A DNA stretch of 64,000 bases from UBA11606 sp965243715 (GTDB lineage: Bacteria; Actinomycetota; Acidimicrobiia; Acidimicrobiales; Aldehydirespiratoraceae): contig CBDEVU010000017.1 of assembly GCA_965243715.1 (NCBI GenBank), positions 372,001-436,000 on the forward strand, in the 5' to 3' direction. Of this stretch, positions 25,612-34,311 are shown in pieces. Position numbers and translations under genes: made by a program. The notes under the pieces were generated by a model, which was not told the DNA's origin, searched no databases, and saw only the letters and a program-made list of their open reading frames with translations. The first letter of the stretch is position 1, and every line of letters begins with the position of its first letter.

Positions 25612-26924
25612 GGCCGAACCTCAGGCGGTGCCACTAGACGAACCGTCGCCACCCGCAGTCGATCCATGGCGACCACCTCGAGTCGCCAGCCGTCGATGCT
25701 CACCATCTCGGCTGGTTGCGGAATGTGCCCCAGTCGATCCAGCACCAACCCGGCGAGGGTCTCATAATCGCCTTCGGGCATCTCGAAACCGGTCTCAGCT
25801 CGAACCTCGTCGGGATGTAGCGAAGCGGGAACCACCGTGGACCCTTTCGCTTCGATCCTTGTGAGAGGCACTGGTTCGGCGTCGTACTCGTCGTCGATCT
25901 CGCCGACGATCTCCTCCAAGATGTCCTCTAGGGTAATAATGCCCGCGGTGCCGCCGTGTTCGTCGATGACCACCGCCAACTGGGTACCGCCTTGACGCAA
26001 GTCGACAAGCAGTTCGTCTAAAGGACGCGACTCCGGTACCGCAAGCACCGGGCTCATTACCGCCGCCACTAGGGTTTCGGCCCGTTGAGCGATGGGGATG
26101 CCGTGGACCGCTTTCACGTGTACGACGCCGACCACATCGTCGAGATCATCGTCAAGTTCATCGCCGGTAATCGGGAACCGAGAGTGGCCGGTCCGAGCTG
26201 CGAGGGCGACGAGAGCGTCGATCGGCGCCGATGCCATAATCGCTTCAACCCGGACCCGCGGGATCATTGCATCGTCGGCCGATTTGTCGGCTAGGCGGAT
26301 CGACCGAGTCAAAAGGTCGACCTCACCTTCGTCAAGGGTGCCGGTTTCTCCCGACGATCGAATGCGGTTCTCGATCTCCTCGCGGTCCGGCGTTGATTCC
26401 AACTCCTCGGTCACCTCAACCCCGAGGCGGCGGGTCAATCGGGCCGCCATACCATCGAGCAAGGCAACAACGGGCCGCGCCAATAATCCGTAGACCGCGA
26501 CCGGACGGGCGAGCGCGAAGGACGTTTCGAGGGGCCGAGAGGTTGCAACGGCTTTGGGGACGAGTTCCCCCAACACCATTTGCACTACCGTCGCCACGGC
26601 GAGGGCAACCGCAACCGACACGGCGCGAGACGTCAAACCCAAAGCTGCCTCTAGGACCGGTGCGAGCAGGGTGGCGATGGCGGGTTCGGCCAAAACGCCG
26701 AGCAGCAACGAGGAGATGGTGATGCCGAGTTGGGCCCCGGACAGGTGATAGGAGAGTCGCTGCAGCAGTCGCTGAACCGCCACGGCGCGTCCGTGTCCTT
26801 GGCGCACCCGATCGTCGACCTTGGTTCGATCAACAGCAACGAGGGCAAACTCGGCGGCAACGAACCCGGCGTTTGCGGCGACGAGTCCGACGGCGGCCAG
26901 TAGTCGCAGTGCGGTGTCGATCAG
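25608..26924 (-). CDS. DUF21/CBS/CorC membrane protein (hemolysin C-like), probable CTG start
   Basis: Paralogue of the previous gene with the full domain set: DUF21 membrane domain, CBS pair (about 220-330, ending GIITLEDILEEIVGEIDDEYD) and the C-terminal CorC_HlyC domain (DYETLAGLVLDRLGHIPQP). The first standard start codon in frame is GTG at 26807, but that would remove the first transmembrane helix. The codons upstream still encode a clear DUF21 start (LIDTALRLLAAVGLVAANAG, then FVAAEFALV), parallel to the paralogue. The only candidate start before the in-frame stop is CTG at 26924, preceded by a GGGGAG site. I use that start (438 residues), but it is uncertain. Confidence 0.75.
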   Translation of the reverse strand: MIDTALRLLAAVGLVAANAGFVAAEFALVAVDRTKVDDRVRQGHGRAVAVQRLLQRLSYHLSGAQLGITISSLLLGVLAEPAIATLLAPVLEAALGLTSRAVSVAVALAVATVVQMVLGELVPKAVATSRPLETSFALARPVAVYGLLARPVVALLDGMAARLTRRLGVEVTEELESTPDREEIENRIRSSGETGTLDEGEVDLLTRSIRLADKSADDAMIPRVRVEAIMASAPIDALVALAARTGHSRFPITGDELDDDLDDVVGVVHVKAVHGIPIAQRAETLVAAVMSPVLAVPESRPLDELLVDLRQGGTQLAVVIDEHGGTAGIITLEDILEEIVGEIDDEYDAEPVPLTRIEAKGSTVVPASLHPDEVRAETGFEMPEGDYETLAGLVLDRLGHIPQPAEMVSIDGWRLEVVAMDRLRVATVRLVAPPEVRP

Positions 26925-26975
26925 TACTCCCCCGCTGGTTCACTCATTTCACGAATCTAGCCGTACCGTGGCGCG

Positions 26976-28739
26976 ATGCCCGCACCTGCCTATGACCGTC
27001 CCCGCGCTGGCGTGCATCCTGACCCCAAGCGATGGTGGCTCAGCCGTTTGTGGCCGGTGGTCTGGATTCAGAAGTGGTCGTTCAGTGCATCCATCCTGGC
27101 CGGTATCGTGGGAATCTCGGCCACCGTCGCTGTCCCGATGGTTCTCGGTCAAGGCATCGACGCGGCGAGCAACGGCGACTCGGTCGGGTCTTTCGTGATC
27201 GTGCTGGCGGGCCTAGCCGTAACGCGGTTCGGGTTCGGGTTCGTCTACCGCTTCGGCTTGTTCCGGTCGGCCCTGCGGATCGAGAACGATCTCCGCAATC
27301 TCATGTACGAACGGCTCACTGAGCTCTCGTTCGACTACTGGGACCGTACCCAAAGCGGCCAGGTGATCTCGCGCGCCAACTCCGACATTCGTTCTATCCA
27401 GTTACTCTTCGCCTTCGGTCCGCTCGTGGCGATGCAACTCGTCATGTTTGTGCTGGCCGTGGCGGTGATGTTGACGGTCAGCGTGACGCTCACCCTCGTC
27501 GCCATTTCCCCACTGCCGTTCGTGTACCTCGTGGGGTTGCGGCTGCGGAACCGCATGTTTCCCCTTTCGTGGGTGGTTACCGCTCGCCAAGCCGACCTCG
27601 CCACGATCGTTGACGAAAACATCCAAGGTATTCGGGTCGTTAAGGCATTCGCCCAGGAACCGGCGCAAGTCCAACATCTCGCCGCCGCAGCGCGCCGCCT
27701 ACGGTGGGCCGGAACAACCCTCGCCGACACCCGCGCTCGACACGCTCCTGGAATGGAATCACTGCCTCGCCTAGGGTTGGCCTTGGTCTTGTTGTACGGC
27801 GGTATCGGAGCCATCGAAGGCACGATTGCGATCGGCGATCTGGTCGCCTTCAGCACCTATGTCGTGATGCTCGCGGTACCGTTTCGACTGCTTGGTTTTA
27901 TCTTGTTGCAGTGGCAGCGGGCGGGAGCGGCGGCGGTTCGAGTGTTCGAGATTCTCGATGAGCACCCCAGCATCGTCGAGCCAACCAATCCCACCGCGCT
28001 GGCAAATCCTCGTGGCGAGGTGGTGTTCGATCAGGTTCATTTCGCTTACCCCACCGGAGGGGGCGAGTCGATCCTGGCCGACCTCTCCTTCACCATCGAA
28101 GCGGGCGAAAGCGTGGCCATCGTCGGCGCCACCGGCAGCGGAAAATCCACCATCGCTCGACTCATTCCCCGGTTCTACGACGTCGCTAGCGGAGCGGTGT
28201 TCGTCGACGGTCACGACGTCAGCACCCTCGCCCTCGCCGACCTACGTAACGCCGTCAACGCGGTCACCGATGACCCGTTTTTGTTCGCCGCATCGGTTAG
28301 CGAGAACGTTGCCTTCGCCCGACCCGAGGCACCCGCCAGCGAGGTGACCGCGGCCCTCGCCGATGCCGCGGCGAGCGAGTTCGTGGCGGCCCTTCCCGGT
28401 GGGGTCGACTCCGAGGTGGGCGAACGCGGCCTGACCCTCTCCGGGGGTCAACGCCAGCGCCTCGCAATAGCCCGAACCCTGCTCGCCGACCCGGCTGTGC
28501 TGATCCTCGATGATGCCACCAGCGCGATTGATGTCGCGGTCGAGGAACGAATTCACTCGGCCATCGCCCTACGCCGAACCCAGCGGACCACGATCCTGAT
28601 CGCCCATCGCCTCTCGACGATTGCCCTCGCCGATCGGGTGATGTTGATCGACCACGGCACGATTGCGGCCACTGGAACCCACACCGAACTGCTGGCCACC
28701 AACGCTCGCTACGCGGCAATTCTCGCCGAGGTTTCCTGA
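26976..28739 (+). CDS. ABC exporter half-transporter with degenerate Walker B glutamate
   Basis: 587-residue fused ABC exporter: six membrane helices (about 30-310) then an ATPase domain. The nucleotide-binding motifs are Walker A GATGSGKSTIAR, signature LSGGQRQRLAIAR, Walker B VLILDDATSAID and H-loop IAHRLST. The residue after the Walker B aspartate is Asp, not the catalytic Glu, which is the usual sign of the degenerate site in heterodimeric exporters. The next gene overlaps by one base and has a canonical site, so the two probably form one transporter. The substrate cannot be inferred; relatives export drugs or lipids. Confidence 0.88.
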   Translation: MPAPAYDRPRAGVHPDPKRWWLSRLWPVVWIQKWSFSASILAGIVGISATVAVPMVLGQGIDAASNGDSVGSFVIVLAGLAVTRFGFGFVYRFGLFRSALRIENDLRNLMYERLTELSFDYWDRTQSGQVISRANSDIRSIQLLFAFGPLVAMQLVMFVLAVAVMLTVSVTLTLVAISPLPFVYLVGLRLRNRMFPLSWVVTARQADLATIVDENIQGIRVVKAFAQEPAQVQHLAAAARRLRWAGTTLADTRARHAPGMESLPRLGLALVLLYGGIGAIEGTIAIGDLVAFSTYVVMLAVPFRLLGFILLQWQRAGAAAVRVFEILDEHPSIVEPTNPTALANPRGEVVFDQVHFAYPTGGGESILADLSFTIEAGESVAIVGATGSGKSTIARLIPRFYDVASGAVFVDGHDVSTLALADLRNAVNAVTDDPFLFAASVSENVAFARPEAPASEVTAALADAAASEFVAALPGGVDSEVGERGLTLSGGQRQRLAIARTLLADPAVLILDDATSAIDVAVEERIHSAIALRRTQRTTILIAHRLSTIALADRVMLIDHGTIAATGTHTELLATNARYAAILAEVS

Positions 28740-30652
28740 TGTTTTCGATGGGTGGACAGGGCGGGCTAACGGGCGGTCCCACCTCGATGCAGGCAAACGC
28801 CGCGGCAGGCCTGCCCCCCGCCGACGTTCCCGGCGACCTGCGTAACTTGGTCGAGAAGGTCCTCGATCAAGAGCCAGAGCATGTCATAGCGGACACCAAA
28901 TGGCGCGTCGACGAGTGGGATCGCCAAACGTTCTCCCTCGGTCGGTTCCTGTGGCCGTACCGGGTTCGACTTCTTGGCGCGGTGGGCCTCGTCTTAGTCG
29001 AAACCATTGCCTTGCAACTCGGCCCGATCCTGACCCAGATCGGCATCGACGACGGCGTCCGCAAAGGTAACAAGGAGGTACTCGTCACCGTGGCGTTGGT
29101 TTACGTGGCCGCGGTCGCGGTCGCCACGCTCTTGGGTTGGGCGCGGGTTTCCTACACCGGTCGGCTCGGTGAACGACTCAACGAGACCCTACGGGTGCGG
29201 GTCTTTGGCCATCTTCAGCGCCAGAGTATGGCGTTTTACACCGAGGAAAAGGCGGGGGTTCTGCTCACCCGTATGACCTCCGACGTCGAGGCGCTCTCGA
29301 TTCTGTTCCAAGAAGGAATCGTCAACCTTTTGGTGCAGGTCTTCACCCTGCTGGTCATCACCGTGGCCCTCTTTGTCTACGATCCGCTGCTGGCGGTCAT
29401 CACCCTCGCAGTGGCGTTACCGCCAACACTGATCGTCTCGATGTGGTTTCGGAAGGTCTCATCGGTGGGTTATCTCCGGGTGCGGGATCGCATCGCCGAC
29501 CTGCTCGCTGATCTGCAGGAGTCCCTCGCCGGCATCCGGGTCATCGCCGCCTATAACCGACGCCACGTCAACGTAGCTAACCATCGGCGCGTGGTCGGCG
29601 AACATCGCGACGCAAGCATCGCCACGTCACGAGCGAACTCGACATTTGCCCCTGGAACCGAGATGATCGGCATCGCAACCCAGGCCATCTTGTTGGCCGT
29701 CGGCGGGGTGATGGTGGCCAACGGTCGCATCACGGTGGGTGAGATGGCCGCCTTTTTGTTGTTCCTCACTTCGTTCTTCGCTCCGGTGCAAACCCTAGTT
29801 CAGCTCTATAATTCGTACCAACAGGGCGGCGCGGCCATCGTGAAACTGCAGGAACTGCTCGCTATCGAGCCAACTGTTAGTCAGGCTCCCGACGCGCTAG
29901 AACTGCCCCCAATTGAGGGATCAATCATCCTCGATCGAGTCACGTTTAGCTACCAACCGGGCCGACCTGTACTGCACGAGGTTTCGCTTACGATCGCGCC
30001 GGGGGAAACGGTGGCCTTGGTGGGCGAAACCGGGTCTGGGAAGTCTACCATCGCCCGACTGATCACTCGATTCCATGATCCCGACACTGGCACGATCACC
30101 ATCGACGGTAACGACCTCACCACCGTCACTCTGGCCAGTTTGCGCTCCCAACTCGGGGTCGTTCCCCAAGAACCGTTCCTCTTCGCCGGTGCGGTACGCG
30201 ACAACGTGGCGTTCGCTCGACCCGACGCCCCCGACGACGAACTTTACGCCGCGCTCGAAGCGGTCGGTATCGCCGACCTCATCGAACGTTTGGGCGGCCT
30301 TGATGCCGTCGTCCATGAACGGGGCGCCTCGCTCTCTGCGGGCGAACGTCAACTTCTGGCCCTTGCTCGGGCGTTTGTCGCCCGGCCCCGGGTGTTGATT
30401 CTCGACGAGGCAACCAGCAACCTCGATCTTCATTCCGAGACCCGGGTCGAGGCGGCCCTCGACGTAGTACTCGACGGACGCACCGCGGTCATTATCGCCC
30501 ATCGCTTGGCCACCGCGCGGCGCGCCGATCGCATCGCGGTGATTCACGACGGTGAGGTGGTGGAGTTAGGCACCCACGAAGAACTCGTCGATAAACGCGG
30601 GCGCTACGCAACGATGTACGAGACTTGGGTTCGTCATGGAGGAGCCAAATGA
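28739..30652 (+). CDS. ABC exporter half-transporter, canonical ATPase partner
   Basis: 637-residue partner of the upstream gene (TGATG overlap). It has a longer N-terminal cytoplasmic stretch (about 70 residues, Gly-rich start), six transmembrane helices, then an ATPase with Walker A GETGSGKSTIAR, Walker B VLILDEATSNLD with catalytic Glu, and H-loop IAHRLAT. The signature is altered to LSAGERQLLALAR. In heterodimers the composite ATP sites use the signature of one subunit and the Walker motifs of the other. The gene ends in an ATGA overlap with a third ABC gene. Confidence 0.88.
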   Translation: MFSMGGQGGLTGGPTSMQANAAAGLPPADVPGDLRNLVEKVLDQEPEHVIADTKWRVDEWDRQTFSLGRFLWPYRVRLLGAVGLVLVETIALQLGPILTQIGIDDGVRKGNKEVLVTVALVYVAAVAVATLLGWARVSYTGRLGERLNETLRVRVFGHLQRQSMAFYTEEKAGVLLTRMTSDVEALSILFQEGIVNLLVQVFTLLVITVALFVYDPLLAVITLAVALPPTLIVSMWFRKVSSVGYLRVRDRIADLLADLQESLAGIRVIAAYNRRHVNVANHRRVVGEHRDASIATSRANSTFAPGTEMIGIATQAILLAVGGVMVANGRITVGEMAAFLLFLTSFFAPVQTLVQLYNSYQQGGAAIVKLQELLAIEPTVSQAPDALELPPIEGSIILDRVTFSYQPGRPVLHEVSLTIAPGETVALVGETGSGKSTIARLITRFHDPDTGTITIDGNDLTTVTLASLRSQLGVVPQEPFLFAGAVRDNVAFARPDAPDDELYAALEAVGIADLIERLGGLDAVVHERGASLSAGERQLLALARAFVARPRVLILDEATSNLDLHSETRVEAALDVVLDGRTAVIIAHRLATARRADRIAVIHDGEVVELGTHEELVDKRGRYATMYETWVRHGGAK

Positions 30653-31434
30653 GTCCACCGGTACTTGAGTTGTCCGACGTCACCCGCACGACGGACGGCA
30701 CCGAAATATTGGCCGGTATCGACTGGAGCATCGAACCGTCACAGCGTTGGGTTTTACTCGGGGCCAACGGTTCTGGAAAAACGACCCTCATTCGCATTGC
30801 GTCGATGTGGTTGCATCCGTCTCGCGGATCGGTCACCGTTCTGGGCGAGACGCTCGGGCGCACCGACGTGCGCAACCTACGGGCGCGTGTCGGCTTGGCC
30901 AGCGCGGCGATGGCTGATCTGCTGCGGCCCAACCTGACCGTCCACGAGGTTGTTTTGACGGCCCGTCACGGGGCCCTCGAACCGTGGTGGCACACCTACG
31001 ACGACACCGATCGCAGCCATGCCGACGCTGCCCTCGACCGCGTCGGGATTGCCACACTGGCCGAGCGTCGCTTCGGGGTTTGCTCCTCAGGCGAGCGGCA
31101 AAAGGTGCTCCTCGCCCGCGCCCTGTCAACCAACCCCGGCCTGATCCTGCTCGACGAACCAACCGCCGCGCTGGATCTAGGGGGACGCGAATCGCTGGTT
31201 CGGACCTTGGCGAAACTCGCGGCCGACGAGGCAGTACCACCGATCGTCCTCGTAACCCACCACGTCGAGGAGATTCCCGATGGCTTCACCCACGTCCTGA
31301 TGCTTCGTGATGGTCGAGTATCAGCTCAGGGCCCGATCGAGTCGACGCTTACTAGCGAGAATCTGTCCGTTTGTTTCAACCTGGAGCTGACCCTGGAGCG
31401 GCGCCACGGGCGCTGGCTGGCGTGGGCGAGTTGA
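30649..31434 (+). CDS. Stand-alone ABC ATPase (iron/molybdate-type, YlmA/ModF-like)
   Basis: 261-residue ATP-binding protein starting at the ATG at 30649, which has a strong GGAGGAG site and overlaps the previous stop (ATGA). Motifs: Walker A LLGANGSGKTTLIRIA, signature CSSGERQKVLLARAL, Walker B LILLDEPTAALD, switch His in LVTHHVEEIP. No membrane partner follows. Such orphan ATPases resemble ModF/YlmA proteins, whose role is unclear; it might instead help the exporter. The last 59 bases overlap the end of the convergent thiamine pyrophosphokinase-like gene. Confidence 0.82.
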   Translation: MSPPVLELSDVTRTTDGTEILAGIDWSIEPSQRWVLLGANGSGKTTLIRIASMWLHPSRGSVTVLGETLGRTDVRNLRARVGLASAAMADLLRPNLTVHEVVLTARHGALEPWWHTYDDTDRSHADAALDRVGIATLAERRFGVCSSGERQKVLLARALSTNPGLILLDEPTAALDLGGRESLVRTLAKLAADEAVPPIVLVTHHVEEIPDGFTHVLMLRDGRVSAQGPIESTLTSENLSVCFNLELTLERRHGRWLAWAS

Positions 31435-32080
31435 CAACGAGCACCACCCCGGTCCCAACGACAATCCGAGGGTGGGCGCTATTTACCCGGTTAGAAATCC
31501 CTCGACCGCGAAAAACCGAAAGGCGTCCGGCGGTGAGGGGATAGTCAACCCCTGTCGTGGTGATGGCGTCGGCATCGCCGCCCACTGGGATAAGCGCAAC
31601 GTGGTCCCCCGGCGACAGCGGCAGTTCCATCTCTTCGCGCACCACCCACACGCGGTGGTGGCCAATTGAAGCAGACACGGCGGCGCTGGCCCACTCCGGC
31701 GCGGCGAGTACCGCTAGGTTCGCTAGCTGATGATCCAACCGGCCACCGTCGCGAATAACCACGTGGATGACGGTGGCACCTCGCTGAATCGCCTCACCTA
31801 GGGCCAGTTCGAGATCGGTCTCATTCTTATCGGCTCGATAGGCAACGACCTCCGCCCCCGCCGCCTCCGCCTCAGCCAATAGAGTTGGATCCACCGAATC
31901 TAGGTCGCCAACAATGACATCGGCAGACCATCCCGCACCAACAATCGCGTCGAGACCAGAGTCCGCGGCGATCACCAGATCTGGCCGCCGGTCGAGAGCC
32001 GCGACGGCCGCCGCTGTGGCCTCCGTGGTGGCCGAGGCAACGATCACGGCCACACGCCGGGGAACTTTCGCCACCGACAA
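31376..32080 (-). CDS. Thiamine pyrophosphokinase family protein
   Basis: 234-residue protein with the TPK catalytic-domain pattern: LVIAADSGLDAIV, the metal-binding VIVGDLDSVDP, KNETDLELALGEAI and GGRLDHQLANL. TPK converts thiamine to thiamine diphosphate using ATP. The first codon is TTG at 32080, directly after the upstream stop; GTG at 32074 is an alternative. The C-terminal 20 residues (Ala/Pro-rich) lie in the overlap with the convergent ABC gene and are probably not part of the fold. Confidence 0.82.
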   Translation of the reverse strand: MSVAKVPRRVAVIVASATTEATAAAVAALDRRPDLVIAADSGLDAIVGAGWSADVIVGDLDSVDPTLLAEAEAAGAEVVAYRADKNETDLELALGEAIQRGATVIHVVIRDGGRLDHQLANLAVLAAPEWASAAVSASIGHHRVWVVREEMELPLSPGDHVALIPVGGDADAITTTGVDYPLTAGRLSVFRGRGISNRVNSAHPRIVVGTGVVLVVNSPTPASARGAAPGSAPG

Positions 32081-33496
32081 CTACAGGTAATCCGCGGGGT
32101 CGAGGGCTTTACCGTTGAGGCGGACCTCGAAGTGAAGGTGCGGCCCCGTCGACCAGCCTGTGCTGCCAACGAAACCGATAACCTGACCACCGGTAACGGC
32201 CTCGTCGACGGACACCTTTAGCGCACTCTGATGGGCGTAGAGGGTCACGAAACCCCCTCCGTGGCTGATGATGACCGCATTGCCGTAGCCATTGATCCAC
32301 TTCGCGACGAGCACTTTACCCGACGCCGCGGCGACGATCGGATCGCCCGTATCGCCATCGAAGTCGATGCCGTGGTGCGATCGAACGGTGCCGAAGACTG
32401 GATGCACCCGCTCGCCGAACGGGCTAGTAATGACCCCCGTGGCGGGCGAGTGGGTAATGACGAAGTCGCCGTCGGGCACCACGACGGGAACCACGACGGG
32501 CACCACGACGGGTTCATCAGCGGGTTCGGTTTCGGCGGGAGCTTCAGTTTCGGACTCGGCGGGATCGGTTTCGGCTGCTTCGGCCGCCTCTTCCGCCGCT
32601 GCTTCGGCCGCTCGCCGCGCTTCTTCCGCTGCCTCTTCCGCCGCTTCTTCGGCCGCCCGCCGCGCTTCTTCCGCCGCTTCCTCCGCCGCTCGCCGCGCCG
32701 CATCCTCCTCGAGGCGCTGAATCTCGTCCGTGATGGCGCGGTCCGCGGCATCAATCTCCGCCGCCGTAACCTGCCACTCGTCGATTCGCGATTTCACTTC
32801 AACTCGGAGGTTCTCCGCCTCCACCCGTGAGTCCTCCAAATGGACTAGTCGAGTCTCCAGATCCCGCCGTTCGAGTTCGGCTTCTACCCTTAGGTCGTCG
32901 GCGGTTCGCTCTAGGTCGTCCTGCTCGGCGACCCGAAGGCGAAGCTCATCAACCAAGTCGTAGGCGTCACCCACAATCTGGTCTAGGAACGATTCTCGGA
33001 GCGCCGCCTCAAGTAGCGTGCCCGCCTTCAACTCGATGAAGTCGTCGGCCCGGGGAGCCACAAACACGTCGAGGGCCCGCTCCCGTAGCTGTTGGCGAAC
33101 GTCGGCTATTTCGCTGTCGATCTCGGCCCTGCGATTTTCGGCCGCCGCGGCCAACCCCTCGGCCTCAGCTATTGCCTGCCGGGCGGCGGCGACCTTCCCT
33201 TCCTGCAGGGTAATGTGAGCGTCAATCGCCGCCAGTGCCGCCACGATCTCGACGTCCTGGGCCCCTAGGGCATCGATCTGGGCCGCGATGTTGGCCTGAT
33301 CGCGCCGGTTCTCTTCGCGCTGGTCGCGTAGATCGTCGGTCCCTTGAGCCTGACTGGATCCGGCCACCCCGAGGACCACGACAGCGAAAATCCCCAAGGT
33401 CGCGAGCGCGCTAAACCACGGCCGAGCAACCGAAGGGAGGCAGATTGACCTAGACACCGAAAACAACTGTAACCGAAACGCAACACGGCGGTGCAT
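32081..33496 (-). CDS. Secreted M23 peptidase with long coiled coil (EnvC/RipA-like architecture)
   Basis: Probable peptidoglycan endopeptidase or amidase activator at the cell surface. A signal peptide (hydrophobic ALATLGIFAVVVLGVAGSSQA) is followed by a long coiled-coil region (about 70-300) that turns into an Ala/Glu/Arg-rich repeat (EEAAEEARRAAEEA type) and a Pro/Val/Glu linker. The C-terminal LytM domain keeps the zinc and active-site motifs HHGIDFDG, SHGGGFVTLYAH and HLHFEV. The start at 33496 is uncertain: it is only two bases from the divergent gene's first possible ATG, and an internal GTG in FSVSRS would also leave a signal peptide. Confidence 0.85.
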   Translation of the reverse strand: MHRRVAFRLQLFSVSRSICLPSVARPWFSALATLGIFAVVVLGVAGSSQAQGTDDLRDQREENRRDQANIAAQIDALGAQDVEIVAALAAIDAHITLQEGKVAAARQAIAEAEGLAAAAENRRAEIDSEIADVRQQLRERALDVFVAPRADDFIELKAGTLLEAALRESFLDQIVGDAYDLVDELRLRVAEQDDLERTADDLRVEAELERRDLETRLVHLEDSRVEAENLRVEVKSRIDEWQVTAAEIDAADRAITDEIQRLEEDAARRAAEEAAEEARRAAEEAAEEAAEEARRAAEAAAEEAAEAAETDPAESETEAPAETEPADEPVVVPVVVPVVVPDGDFVITHSPATGVITSPFGERVHPVFGTVRSHHGIDFDGDTGDPIVAAASGKVLVAKWINGYGNAVIISHGGGFVTLYAHQSALKVSVDEAVTGGQVIGFVGSTGWSTGPHLHFEVRLNGKALDPADYL

Positions 33497-33498
33497 AT

Positions 33499-34311
33499 AT
33501 GTCTGGCCATGATGGAGCGATGCCGCTCCCCGAGTATGCAATCGAGTCCTTCAGCCACCACAAAATAAGCCACGAAGTCTACCGTCGTGGGACGGGGCCG
33601 ATGGTGCTTATTGCCCCCGAACTTCGCGGCATCACGCCTTTGGTTGCCGCGTTCGGTGATCGCCTAGTCGGTGCCGGTTTTTCGGTGGCCATTCCTTCTC
33701 TCTTTGGCACGCCGGGCAAGGAGTCAAGCCCTCTGCGGTCGCTCGGGGTGTTGGCCAAGTTTTGCATAACCCGAGAGTTCAAGGGGTTCGCACTGCGAGA
33801 TGACTCCGCTGGCACTGATTGGCTCCGTGCTCTCGCCCGCCACCTCAACGCCGAGACCGGCGGCAACGGCATTGGCTTCGTAGGCATGTGCTTCACCGGC
33901 GGTTTTGGCTTAGCCATGATGCTCGATGACGACGTAATCGCCCCTGTCTTGAGCCAACCAGCGGTACCGTATACGCTCACTCAGAAGCGACAAGCCAGCC
34001 TCGGCCTTGACGACGCGCAACTGCGGGTAGTGGCCGAACGAGCCGCCACCGGATGCGACGTTTTAGGTCTGAGATTTACCGGTGATCCCAAGGTGGGCGA
34101 CGCTCGGTTCCAGTCGCTTCGTGATGCCCTTGGCGACAATTTCATCTGCGAAGAGATCATCAGCCCGAACAATCAGGTAGTGCCCGAGATTGCCGAAGAC
34201 GCCCACAGCGTCCTCACCGGAGCCTTGGCCCCCGATTCGATACCGGAGCACCCAACCCAAGTCGCGCTGACCAAAACGATGGCCTTTCTCTGCGAACGAC
34301 TGCAGGGCTAA
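33499..34311 (+). CDS. Dienelactone hydrolase-family alpha/beta hydrolase
   Basis: 270 residues from the ATG at 33499, or 263 from the ATG at 33520. The fold pattern is alpha/beta hydrolase with a cysteine nucleophile elbow, GFVGMCFTGGFGLAMM, as in dienelactone hydrolases, which use Cys rather than Ser. Early VLIAPELRGITPLV fits the first strands. The natural substrate is unknown. It stands alone between two minus-strand genes and overlaps the stop of the next one by four bases in convergent orientation. Confidence 0.75.
   Translation: MSGHDGAMPLPEYAIESFSHHKISHEVYRRGTGPMVLIAPELRGITPLVAAFGDRLVGAGFSVAIPSLFGTPGKESSPLRSLGVLAKFCITREFKGFALRDDSAGTDWLRALARHLNAETGGNGIGFVGMCFTGGFGLAMMLDDDVIAPVLSQPAVPYTLTQKRQASLGLDDAQLRVVAERAATGCDVLGLRFTGDPKVGDARFQSLRDALGDNFICEEIISPNNQVVPEIAEDAHSVLTGALAPDSIPEHPTQVALTKTMAFLCERLQG

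Noticed and set aside
31000..31440. Frames on the opposite strand of the ABC ATPase gene
   Set aside because: Arg/Pro-rich shadow translations; the ATPase frame carries all Walker and signature motifs.
32500..32720. Simple repeat of CGCCGCTTCTTC-type units as a possible CRISPR or mobile repeat
   Set aside because: It is the coding sequence of the Ala/Glu/Arg coiled coil in the M23 protein; there are no spacers and the frame is preserved.
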